This document shows, piece after piece, positions 36,901 through 46,219 of a DNA stretch of 64,000 nt. The stretch is from Amphibalanus amphitrite. Lineage: Eukaryota > Arthropoda > Thecostraca > Balanomorpha > Balanidae. The notes below the pieces were generated by a model. That model worked only from the letters and a program-made list of their open reading frames with translations. It was not told the origin of the DNA and did not search any database. Positions within the stretch are counted from its first letter, which is position 1. Each line of letters opens with the position of its first letter. Location of the stretch: assembly GCF_019059575.1 (NCBI RefSeq), contig NW_024881507.1:1178001-1242000 (forward strand), given 5' to 3'. Made by a program: the position numbers and the translations under genes.

Positions 36901-39900
36901 CAGAACAACAGACAGTATCACCGATCGGAATGATATTGTATCACGTCATTCATTGTGCCTATGTGGAATAGCGTACGTATGGCCCAGTGTATAACTATAT
37001 TGTAATTCTGTTCTTGATTCTGATAGCAGTCGCCTCATCGATGTGGTGTTGACCAAACAACAATGTCCATGTGTGGTTAATGTCTAATGTTGGTAGGTAC
37101 GCACTGATGAAAATGTATATGCTTGCAGAGAGTAAAACAATAAACATCATTTACGGTGCAGTTTGTTATTTTGTGGATGAAATGCATGGACTTCAAAAGG
37201 ATCTTCAAATGGTAATCCAGCTGCCCAGTAAAGAATACCATTAGAAATTTCCAAATGGTTCCAAATGGGAAAAACCATTTGACTTATTGAACACTTTTCC
37301 AAATGGTTCCAAAGAGGTTCCATTTGAAATGTGTCCAATTGGCCACCAATTGGTACCAATTGGAACCATTTCATGACTATTTGAAATGTGTCCAATTGGT
37401 ACCAATTGGTGACCAATTGGATTCATTTCAAATGGTCATGAAATGGTTCCAATTGGTACCAATTGGTGGCCAATTGGACACATTTCAAATGGAACCTCTT
37501 TGGAACCATTTGGAAAAGTGTTCAATAAGTCAAATGGTTTTTCCCATTTGGAACCATTTGGTAATTTCTAATGGTATTTTTTACTGGGATACCACTAGTA
37601 TCAAAGAATAATTCCTATCAATAGATGCTTCATCAATCAAGTTTTCTTCACTACATTCAGGCTTCAGCCAGTCATGCCTGTTTTCTGATAATGTTCTAAG
37701 ATTTTTCCAAGTTCTCAAATTTCTGTTAGAAGCTGCTCCTATTGAAGGTCAAGTTTCTAAACAATCTGAACTCCAAACTGGGTGGTACATTTAAGTCATC
37801 AAAAATAAAAAAAGAATCAGTGCATCAATTATTGACAGCTACTAGCTACTAGCGACTAGCTACTACCAATGCATAGATACCACCTTATATTTCATTCAGC
37901 TGATTGCCAGCCTCCAGTAAATAACTGACTTAACTCTTAAGGTACTGGAGCATGCCAAGTTTAGAATGAAAAGTTTTAAGGGCTGAAGTTCATTACATGC
38001 CTACATTTTATAGCATCAGATGCCCTGCAGCCCCCCCCCCCCCACACACACACCAAATGTCTCATCATGGTGCCAGTGTTCAATGATAATGTTTGATGCT
38101 TTTGAACATAAAAACAAATGAAGAATATCAGCAATGACAATGATTTGAACTAAATCCAGGGCAGGCCCAACATCCATGTTATGCACCTGCACCCAACCAC
38201 GAAAACAGACATGTAAGGGAAGTTAGCAGGGATTCAGCAGGGGTTCAGCAGGGATTCAGCAGGGATCGACGGCCCCTACGATTTCGCTGAATTTTGGTGG
38301 AGAGGTGCAGAATGGTGTCCTCTATCGAAAATCCTAGTGCCAAAATGCGGGGAATCCATCAGGGGGGCCACAAATCCCAAAAAAACAGTATGCCCTCAGG
38401 GCACAATCGACGAACTTTGAAAACCCTACTTCTAGCCGTCAAAACAGCTAAAAATGCACGTCATTCGAAAGAGGACAAAATTTTACGTGCAACGGTACCA
38501 AATTTAGGGGGCTAGCGCCCCCCTGAACCGAACAAAACAGCTTCAAATATATGGGCCCGGGAGTATGCCCTCGGGGCATAAATAAACGTTTTCATCAATT
38601 TCAGGCCTATAACATCGACAAAATCCAGCAATATGCACATCATTGGAAAGAGCGTAATTTCCCAAACAAAAAACCCAAGTAACATTTTTCGATGGAGCCC
38701 ACCTGGGGCCCACGGGACCCAATTGAAATTTGGGGCCCAATGGGGCGGCCCCTACGATTTTCTTCAAAATTTGCACAGACACTCTCCTGGGCCCCCTCTT
38801 CAATCTGGCTGAAGAAACCTACCGGGGAATCCAAAGGAAGGGGCCCAAAGAGGGCCCCAAAGAGGCCCTTTCTAAGTATTGCCCCTAATTTCGCGACCAA
38901 CCCCGGCAATATGCACATCATTGGAAAGAGCGTAATTTCCCAAACAAAAAACCCAAGTAACATTTTTCGATGGGGCCCACCTGGGGCCCACGGGACCCAA
39001 TTGAAATTTGGGGCCCAATGGGGCGGCCCCTACGATTTTCTTCAAAATTTGCACAGACACTCTCCTGGGCCCCCTCTTCAATCTGGCTGAAGAAACCTAC
39101 CGGGGAATCCAAAGGAAGGGGCCCAAAGAGGGCCCCAAAGAGGCCCTTTCTAAGTATTGCCCCTAATTTCGCGACCAACCCCGGCAATATGCACATCATT
39201 GGAAAGAGCGTAATTTCCCAAACAAAAAACCCAAGTAACATTTTTCGATGGGGCCCACCTGGGGCCCACGGGACCCAATTGAAATTTGGGGCCCAATGGG
39301 GCGGCCCCTACGATTTTCTTCAAAAATTGCACAGACACTCTCCTGGGCCCCGTCTTCAATCTGGCTGAAGAAACCTACCGGGGAATCCAAAGGAAGGGGC
39401 CCAAAGAGGGCCCCAAAGAGGCCCTTTCTAAGTATTGCCCCTAATTTCGCGACCAACCCCGGCAATATGCACATCATTGGAAAGAGCGTAATTTCCCAAA
39501 CAAAAAACCCAAGTAACATTTTTCGATGGGGCCAACCTGGGGCCCACGGGACCCAATTGAAATTTGGGGCCCAATGGGGCGGCCCCTACGATTTTCTTCA
39601 AAATTTGCAGACACTCTCCTGGGCCCCCTCTTCAATCTGGCTGAAGAAACCTACCGGGGAATCCAAAGGAAGGGGCCCAAAGAGGGCCCCAAATAGGCCC
39701 TTTCTAAGTATTGCCCCTAATTTCGCGACCAACCCCGGCAATATGCACATCATTGGAAAGAGCGTAATTTCCCAAACAAAAAACCCAAGTAACATTTTTC
39801 GATGGGGCCCACCTGGGGCCCACGGGACCCAATTGAAATTTGGGGTCCAATCGGGCGGCCCCTACGATTTTCTTCAAAATTTGCACAGACACTCTCCTGG

Positions 39901-42900
39901 GCCCCCTCTTCAATCTGGCTGAAGAAACCTACCGGGGAATCCAAAGGAAGGGGCCCAAAGAGGGCCCCAAAGAGGCCCTTTCTAAGTATTGCCCCTAATT
40001 TCGCGACCAACCCCGGCAATATGCACATCATTGGAAAGAGCGTAATTTCCCAAACAAAAAACCCAAGTAACATTTTTCGATGGGGCCCACCTGGGGCCCA
40101 CGGGACCCAATTGAAATTTGGGGCCCAATGGGCGGGCCCCTACGATTTTCTTCAAAATTTGCACAGACACTCTCCTGGGCCCCCTCTTCAATCTGGCTGA
40201 AGAAACCTACCGGGGAATCCAAAGGAAGGGGCCCAAAGAGGGCCCCAAAGAGGCCCTTTCTAAGTATTGCCCCTAATTTCGCGACCAACCCCGGCAATAT
40301 GCACATCAATGGAAAGAGCGTAATTTCCCAAACAAAAAACCCAAGTAACATTTTTCGATGGGGCCCACCTGGGGCCCACGGGACCCAATTGAAATTTGGG
40401 GCCGAATGGGGCGGCCCCTACGATTTTCTTCAAAATTTGCACAGACACATTTTTCGATGGGGCCCACCTGGGGCCCATGGGACCCAATTGAAATTTGGGG
40501 CCCAATGGGGCGGCCCCTACGATTTTCTTCAAAATTTGCACAGACACTCTCCTGGGCCCCCTCTTCAATCTGGCTGAAGAAACCTACCGGGGAATTCAAA
40601 GGAAGGGGCCCAAAGAGGGCCCAAAGAGGCCCTTTCTAAGTATTGCCCCTAATTTCGCGACCAACCCCGGCAATATGCACATCATTGGCGCTCTTTCCAA
40701 TGATGTGCATATTGCCGGGGTTGGTCGCGAAATTAGGGGCAATACTTAGAAAGGGCCTCTTTGGGGCCCTCTTTGGGCCCCTTCCTTTGGATTCCCCGGT
40801 AGGTTTCTTCAGCCAGATTGAAGAGGGGGCCCAGGAGAGTGTCTGTGCAAATTTTGAAGAAAATCGTAGGGGCCGCCCCATTGGGCCCCAAATTTCAATT
40901 GGGTCCCGTGGGCCCCACTTGGGCCCCATCGAAAAATGTTACTTGGGTTTTTTGTTTGGGAAATTACGCTCTTTCCAATGATGTGCATATTGCCGGGGTT
41001 GGTCGCGAAATAAGGGGCAATACTTAGAAAGGGCCTCTTTGGGGCCCTCTTTGGGCCCCTTCCTTTGGATTCCCCGGTAGGTTTCTTCAGCCAGATTGAA
41101 GAGGGGGCCCAGGAGAGTGTCTGTGCAAATTTTGAAGAAAATCGTAGGGGCCGCCCCATTGGGCCCCAAATTTCAATTGGGTCCCGTGGGCCCCAGGTGG
41201 GCCCCATCGAAAAATGTTACTTGGGTTTTTTGTTTGGGAAATTACGCTCTTTCCAATGATGTGCATATTGCCGGGGTTGGTCGCGAAATTAGGGGCAATA
41301 CTTAGAAAGGGCCTCTTTGGGGCCCTCTTTGGGCCCCTTCCTTTGGATTCCCCGGTAGGTTTCTTCAGCCAGATTGAAGAGGGGGCCCAGGAGAGTGTCT
41401 GTGCAAACTTTGAAGAAAATCGTAGGGGCCGCCCCATTGGGCCCCAAATTTCAATTGGGTCCCGTGGGCCCCAGGTGGGCCCCATCGAAAAATGTTACTT
41501 GGGTTTTTTGTTTGGGAAATTACGCTCTTTCCAATGATGTGCATATTGCCGGGGTTGGTCGCGAAATTAGGGGCAATACTTAGAAAGGGCCTCTTTGGGG
41601 CCCTCTTTGGGCCCCTTCCTTTGGATTCCCCGGTAGGTTTCTTCAGCCAGATTGAAGAGGGGGCCCAGAAGAGTGTCTGTGCAAATTTTGAAGAAAATCG
41701 TAGGGGCCGCCCCATTGGGCCCCAAATTTCAATTGGGTCCCGTGGGCCCCAGGTGGGCCCCATCGAAAAATGTTACATGGGTTTTTTGTTTGGGAAATTA
41801 CGCTCTTTCCAATGATGTGCATATTGCCGGGGTTGGTCGCGAAATTAGGGGCAATACTTAGAAAGGGCCTCTTTGGGGCCCTCTTTGGGCCCCTTCCTTT
41901 GGATTCCCCGGTAGGTTTCTTCAGCCAGATTGAAGAGGGGGCCCAGGAGAGTGTCTGTGCAAATTTTGAAGAAAATCGTAGGGGCCGCCCCATTGGGCCC
42001 CAAATTTCAATTGGGTCCCGTGGGCCCCAGGTGGGCCCCATCGAAAAATGTTAATTGGGTTTTTTGTTTGGGAAATTACGCTCTTTCCAATGATGTGCAT
42101 ATTGCCGGGGTTGGTCGCGAAATTAGGGGCAATACTTAGAAAGGGCCTCTTTGGGGCCCTCTTTGGGCCCCTTCCTTTGGATTCCCCGGTAGGTTTCTTC
42201 AGCCAGATTGAAGAGGGGGCCCAGGAGAGTGTCTGTGCAAATTTTGAAGAAAATCGTAGGGGCCGCCCCATTGGGCCCCAAATTTCAATTGGGTCCCGTG
42301 GGCCCCAGGTGGGCCCCATCGAAAAATGTTACTTGGGTTTTTTGTTTGGGAAATTACGCTCTTTCCAATGATGTGCATATTGCCGGGGTTGGTCGCGAAA
42401 TTAGGGGAAATATTTAGAAAGGGCCTCTTTGGGGCCCTCTTTGGGCCCCTTCCTTTGGATTCCCCGGTAGGTTTCTTCAGCCAGATTGAAGAGAGGGCCC
42501 AGGAGAGTGTCTGTGCAAATTTTGAAGAAAATCGTAGGGGCCGCCCCATTGGGCCCCAAATTTCAATTGGGTCCCGTGGGCCCCAGGTGGGCCCCATCGA
42601 AAAATGTTACTTGTTTTTTTTGTTTGGGAAATTACGCTCTTTCCAATGATGTGCATATTGCCGGGGTTGGTCGCGAAATAAGGGGCAATACTTAGAAAGG
42701 GCCTCTTTGGGGCCCTCTTTGGGCCCCTTTCTTTGGATTCCCCGGTAGGTTTCTTCAGCCAGATTGAAGAGGGGGCCCAGGAGAGTGTCTGCAAATTTTG
42801 AAGAAAATCGTAGGGGCCGCCCCATTGGGCCCCAAATTTCAATTGGGTCCCGTGGGCCCCAGGGTGGCCCCATCGAAAAATGTTACTTGGGTTTTTTGTT

Positions 42901-45588
42901 TGGGAAATTACGCTCTTTCCAATGATGTGCATATTGCCGGGGTTGGTCGCGAAATTAGGGGCAATACTTAGAAAGGGCCTCTTTGGGGCCCTCTTTGGGC
43001 CCCTTCCTTTGGATTCCCCGGTAGGTTTCTTCAGCCAGATTGAAGAGGGGGCCCAGGAGAGTGTCTGTGCAAATTTTGAAGAAAATCGTAGGGGCCGCCC
43101 CATTGGGCCCCAAATTTCAATTGGGTCCCGTGGGCCCCAGGTGGGCCCCATCGAAAAATGTTACTTGGGTTTTTTGTTTGGGAAATTACGCTCTTTCCAA
43201 TGATGTGCATATTGCCGGGGTTCGTCGCGAAATTAGGGGCAATACTTAGAAAGGGCCTCTTTGGGGCCCTCTTTGGGCCCCTTCCTTTGGATTCCCCGGT
43301 AGGTTTCTTCAGCCAGATTGAAGAGGGGGCCCAGGAGTGTCTGTGCAAATTTTGAAGAAAATCGTAGGGGCCGCCCCATTGGGCCCCAAATTTCAATTGG
43401 GTCCCGTGGGCCCCAGGTGGGCCCCATCGAAAAATGTTACTTGGGTTTTTTGTTTGGGAAATTACGCTCTTTCCAATGATGTGCATATTGCCGGGGTTGG
43501 TCGCGAAATTAGGGGCAATACTTAGAAAGGGCCTCTTTGGGGCCCTCTTTGGGCCCCTTCCTTTGGATTCCCCGGTAGGTTTCTTCAGCCAGATTGAAGA
43601 GGGGGCCCAGGAGAGTGTCTGTGCAAATTTTGAAGAAAATCGTAGGGGCCGCCCCATTGGGCCCCAAATTTTAATTGGGTCCCGTGGGCCCCAGGTGGGC
43701 CCCATCGAAAAATGTTACTTGGGTTTTTTGTTTGGGAAATTACGCTCTTTCCAATGATGTGCATATTGCCGGGGTTGGTCGCGAAATTAGGGGCAATACT
43801 TAGAAAGGGCCTCTTTGGGGCCCTCTTTGGGCCCCTTCCTTTGGATTCCCCGGTAGGTTTCTTCAGCCAGATTGAAGAGGGGGCCCAGGAGAGTGTCTGT
43901 GCAAATTTTGAAGAAAATCGTAGGGGCCGCCCCATTGGGCCCCAAATTTCAATTGGGTCCCGTGGGCCCCAGGTGGGCCCCATCGAAAAATGTTACTTGG
44001 GTTTTTTGTTTGGGAAATTACGCTCTTTCCAATGATGTGCATATTGCCGGGGTTGGTCGCGAAATTAGGGGCAATACTTAGAAAGGGCCTCTTTGGGGCC
44101 CTCTTTGGGCCCCTTCCTTTGGATTCCCCGGTAGGTTTCTTCAGCCAGATTGAAGAGGGGGCCCAGGAGAGTGTCTGTGCAAATTTTGAAGAAAATCGTA
44201 GGGGCCGCCCCATTGGGCCCCAAATTTCAATTGGGTCCCGTGGGCCCCAGGTGGGCCCCATCGAAAAATGTTACTTGGGTTTTTTGTTTGGGAAATTACG
44301 CTCTTTCCAATGATGTGCATATTGCCGGGGTTGGTCGCGAAATTAGGGGCAATACTTAGAAAGGGCCTCTTTGGGGCCCTCTTTGGGCCCCTTCCTTTGG
44401 ATTCCCCGGTAGGTTTCTTCAGCCAGATTGAAGAGGGGGCCCAGGAGAGTGTCTGTGCAAATTTTGAAGAAAATCGTAGGGGCCGCCCCATTGGGCCCCA
44501 AATTTCAATTGGGTCCCGTGGGCCCCAGGTGGGCCCCATCGAAAAATGTTACTTGGGTTTTTTGTTTGGGAAATTACGCTCTTTCCATTGATGTGCATAT
44601 TGCCGGGGTTGGTCGCGAAATTAGGGGCAATACTTAGAAAGGGCCTCTTTGGGGCCCTCTTTGGGCCCCTTCCTTTGGATTCCCCGGTAGGTTTCTTCAG
44701 CCAGATTGAAGAGGGGGCCCAGGAGAGTGTCTGTGCAAATTTTGAAGAAAATCGTAGGGGCCGCCCCATTGGGCCCCAAATTTCAATTGGGTCCCGTGGG
44801 CCCCAGGTGGGCCCCATCGAAAAATGTTACTTGGGTTTTTTGTTTGGGAAATTACGCTCTTTCCAATGATGTGCATATTGCTGGATTTTGTCGATGTTAT
44901 AGGCCTGAAATTGTTGAAAACGTTTATTTATGCCCCGAGGGCATACTCCCGGGCCCATATATTTGAAGCTGTTTTGTTCGGTTCAGGGGGGCGCTAGCCC
45001 CCTAAATTTGGTACCGTTGCACGTAAAATTTTGTCCTCTTTCGAATGACGTGCATTTTTAGCTGTTTTGACGGCTAGAAGTAGGGTTTTCAAAGTTCGTC
45101 GATTGTGCCCTGAGGGCATATTGTTTTTTGGGATTTGTGGCCCCCCTGATGGATTCCCCGCATTTTGGCACTAGGATTTTCGATAGAGGACACCATTCTG
45201 CACCTCTCCACCAAAATTCAGCGAAATCGTAGGGGCCGTCGATCCCTGCTGAATCCCTGCTGAACCCCTGCTGAATCCCTGCTAACTTCCGTTACATAAA
45301 ACAGACACAAATATGGTCTCATTTTGAAATCACAAATAAGATTTTGAATGATGGATTTATTTGAGCATTCAAGGCAAAAAAGCAGGTAAGAGAAATAAAA
45401 ATAACCAGTTACAATATACCCAAAGCAAAAAGTAGTCAAAACGACGCACAAGATACAATACAGCGAACCAAGTCTGGAGCCAAAGACACAGTTCTTTTCA
45501 CGTCAATAAATGCAAACTTCCATTTCCAGTTCAAATGAAGATTAAAAAGTTCAAACTTACCCACTCTCGGCGCCAGTCTGGAGAGCAT
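30959..45588 (-). CDS. ATP5PB: ATP synthase subunit b, mitochondrial (ATP5PB), five exons
   Basis: Exons (minus): 45561-45588, 32211-32423, 31796-31959, 31402-31590, 30959-31132. The total is 256 codons, 255 residues (human precursor 256). This is the peripheral-stalk subunit b of the F1Fo ATP synthase in the mitochondrial inner membrane. Exon 1 encodes only MLSRLAPRV plus one base. It was placed because it is the only ATG-donor segment found that fits the phase and gives a mitochondrial presequence, continued by [13 protein letters not shown]. Exon 2 has [25 protein letters not shown] and exon 3 the hydrophobic [20 protein letters not shown]. Exons 4-5 give the charged helix ([37 protein letters not shown]), ending ELKGLAKA. 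Intron 4 starts with GC rather than GT. Intron 1 is about 13 kb and full of repeats. Without exon 1 the call rests on exons 2-5, which are secure; exon 1 itself is about 0.75. Confidence 0.93.
32807..34320. repeat. CCAATTGG/CCATTTGG-rich array with 204-bp tandem period
   Basis: The array begins with CCCAGTAAAAAATACCAT at 32807 and continues as endless variants of CCAATTGGT, CCATTTGATCC and CAAATGGT. Near-identical tandem units recur at 32911, 33115 and 33319, a period of 204 bp. After about 33520 the copies degenerate and then fade by about 34300. Long minus-strand open frames here (for example 32884-33417) are caused by the repeat and are not genes. The terminal motif is shared with the palindromic element ending at 37588, so both belong to one family. 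Confidence 0.85.
34383..34440. repeat. Degenerate GAGTCGGAGT simple repeat
   Basis: A short run of GAGTCGGAG/GAGTCAGAG-like motifs lies between the CCAATTGG array and the tRNA-like inverted element. It is a minor simple repeat with no other signal. Confidence 0.6.
34969..35040 (+). ncRNA. tRNA-like sequence, probably SINE head or tRNA pseudogene
   Basis: The 72-nt stretch has a 7-bp acceptor stem (GTCGCCG with CGGCGAT, one G-U pair), a T arm with loop TTCGAAT and an exact B box GGTTCGAATCC. The A-box region is TGGCGAAGTG. The D stem and anticodon stem are poorly paired. If read as a tRNA the loop would put GGT at the anticodon. The weak middle part and the inverted partner copy at 36.1 kb argue for a repeat rather than a working tRNA gene. 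Confidence 0.45.
36040..36109 (-). ncRNA. Second tRNA-like copy, inverted
   Basis: Reading on the minus strand from 36109, the sequence starts GTCGCCGTAGCCGAGTGG, an intact tRNA A box with TAGAG following. The B-box region is altered to GGATCGATTC, so it is less tRNA-like at its 3' end than the copy at 34969. It is the opposite arm of the inverted pair. Confidence 0.45.
37224..37588. mobile_element. Palindromic CCAATTGG MITE
   Basis: The 365-bp element is almost a complete palindrome. The left end at 37224 reads CCCAGTAAAGAATACCATTA. The right end at 37588 is the complement of CCCAGTAAAAAATACCATTA. The arms stay complementary through CCAAATGGTTCC and CAATTGGTACCAATTGG motifs to a centre near 37405. 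The same terminal motif opens the array at 32807. No coding capacity or clear target duplication was found. Confidence 0.8.
38631..40688 (+). repeat. Left-arm tandem array (about 7 units of 278 bp)
   Basis: Units start near 38631, 38908, 39186, 39463, 39738, 40015 and 40293. Copies are nearly identical, differing by single substitutions and small indels. The seventh unit contains an extra internal duplication of about 100 bp (from about 40447). Long open frames on both strands (about 132 and 107 codons, or 224 where indels restore frame) recur with the unit and carry no recognisable domain. Confidence 0.95.
40697..44880 (-). repeat. Right-arm tandem array (about 15 inverted units of 278 bp)
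   Basis: The inverted motif CTCTTTCCAATGATGTGCAT recurs near 40692, 40970, 41248, 41526, 41804, 42082, 42360, 42638, 42914, 43192, 43467, 43745, 44023, 44301 and 44579, and once more at the terminal domain (44857). Spacing is 278 bp, or 275-276 where small deletions occur. The array is the reverse complement of the left arm and twice as long. Confidence 0.95.
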
Positions 45589-46219
45589 CTTGAATCTCCG
45601 GCCTGTGAGAAACGGGACCGAGAGCCGACAGAAAACGAAGGCAGAGAAAAAGTAGAGATGGAAAGTACCGGAAGATCTAAGTACTTCATGAGAAAATACT
45701 CGTACAGGCAGGCAGGTAAGTACCTAATTTGACCACCTCTTTGTTCTATTATATGCTGCCATGCAGCCAAAAAAGCCAATTTAAGATATCAAGGTCATTA
45801 TTAATTTACGTTATGAATATTTTTTGTATAATTATTTTATTTTTGAAACAAAAACATTTTCAGAACCAGACAAACTCATTTCAAATATAGAGCGCTACGT
45901 CATTTGTAAGGAATGTTATCGCAGTGCGCATGTTTTTGTCTCATGTCAGCGATATTTGAATACAAGTCGAGCAGAAGGCTATAATCTTTTCCGTCACACA
46001 TTATCATCTTGGAGTGAGTTTGAGTTAAAAAAATAAAGATAATAACATGTTTTCGAATATTTAATTTTGTTCGCAGCCTGCTCAAAGCTATGGTGCAGCC
46101 AAGATTCTTACAGATAGGGTGCAGCAAGGATCATTTACTGCGATAGCTATTTGAGCATCGATGGTTGTGTTGTGTTATCTTCTTTATAACACAAATATAT
46201 TGATATTATCAGCATCAGC
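45589..46219. promoter_or_regulatory. Bidirectional promoter region ATP5PB/BBS7
   Basis: The ATP5PB first exon (minus) and BBS7 first exon (plus) start 631 bp apart and diverge. The interval is AT-rich, with no obvious TATA box in a supported position and no X-box RFX site that I could identify with confidence. Start sites and 5' UTR introns cannot be set from sequence alone. Confidence 0.45.

Larger units (their letters stand above)
38211..45297. mobile_element. Foldback element with tandem 278-bp arm repeats and 9-bp TSD
   Basis: The 7087-bp element is flanked by the direct repeat AAAACAGAC (38202-38210 and 45298-45306). The ends are inverted, ATGTAAGGGAAGTTAGCAG on the left against ATGTAACGGAAGTTAGCAG on the right. 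Each arm begins with a terminal domain of about 420 bp. It then runs into tandem copies of a GGGCCC-rich unit of about 278 bp: about 7 copies in the left arm (38631-40688) and about 15 inverted copies in the right arm (40697-44880). The arms meet at 40688/40697 around an 8-nt loop, so there is no internal transposase. Drosophila foldback (FB) elements share long terminal repeats made of tandem subunits and a 9-bp duplication. This element may be analogous, and a mutator-like origin is also possible. It lies in ATP5PB intron 1. Confidence 0.88.

Noticed and set aside
38631-44880. CRISPR-like periodic array
   Set aside because: Whole 278-bp units are repeated without unique spacers, and the context is eukaryotic.
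38692-44966. Dozens of overlapping open frames of 62-224 codons on both strands in the 278-bp array
   Set aside because: They recur with the repeat unit, exist on both strands at once, change frame with small indels and contain no known domain. They are repeat by-products.
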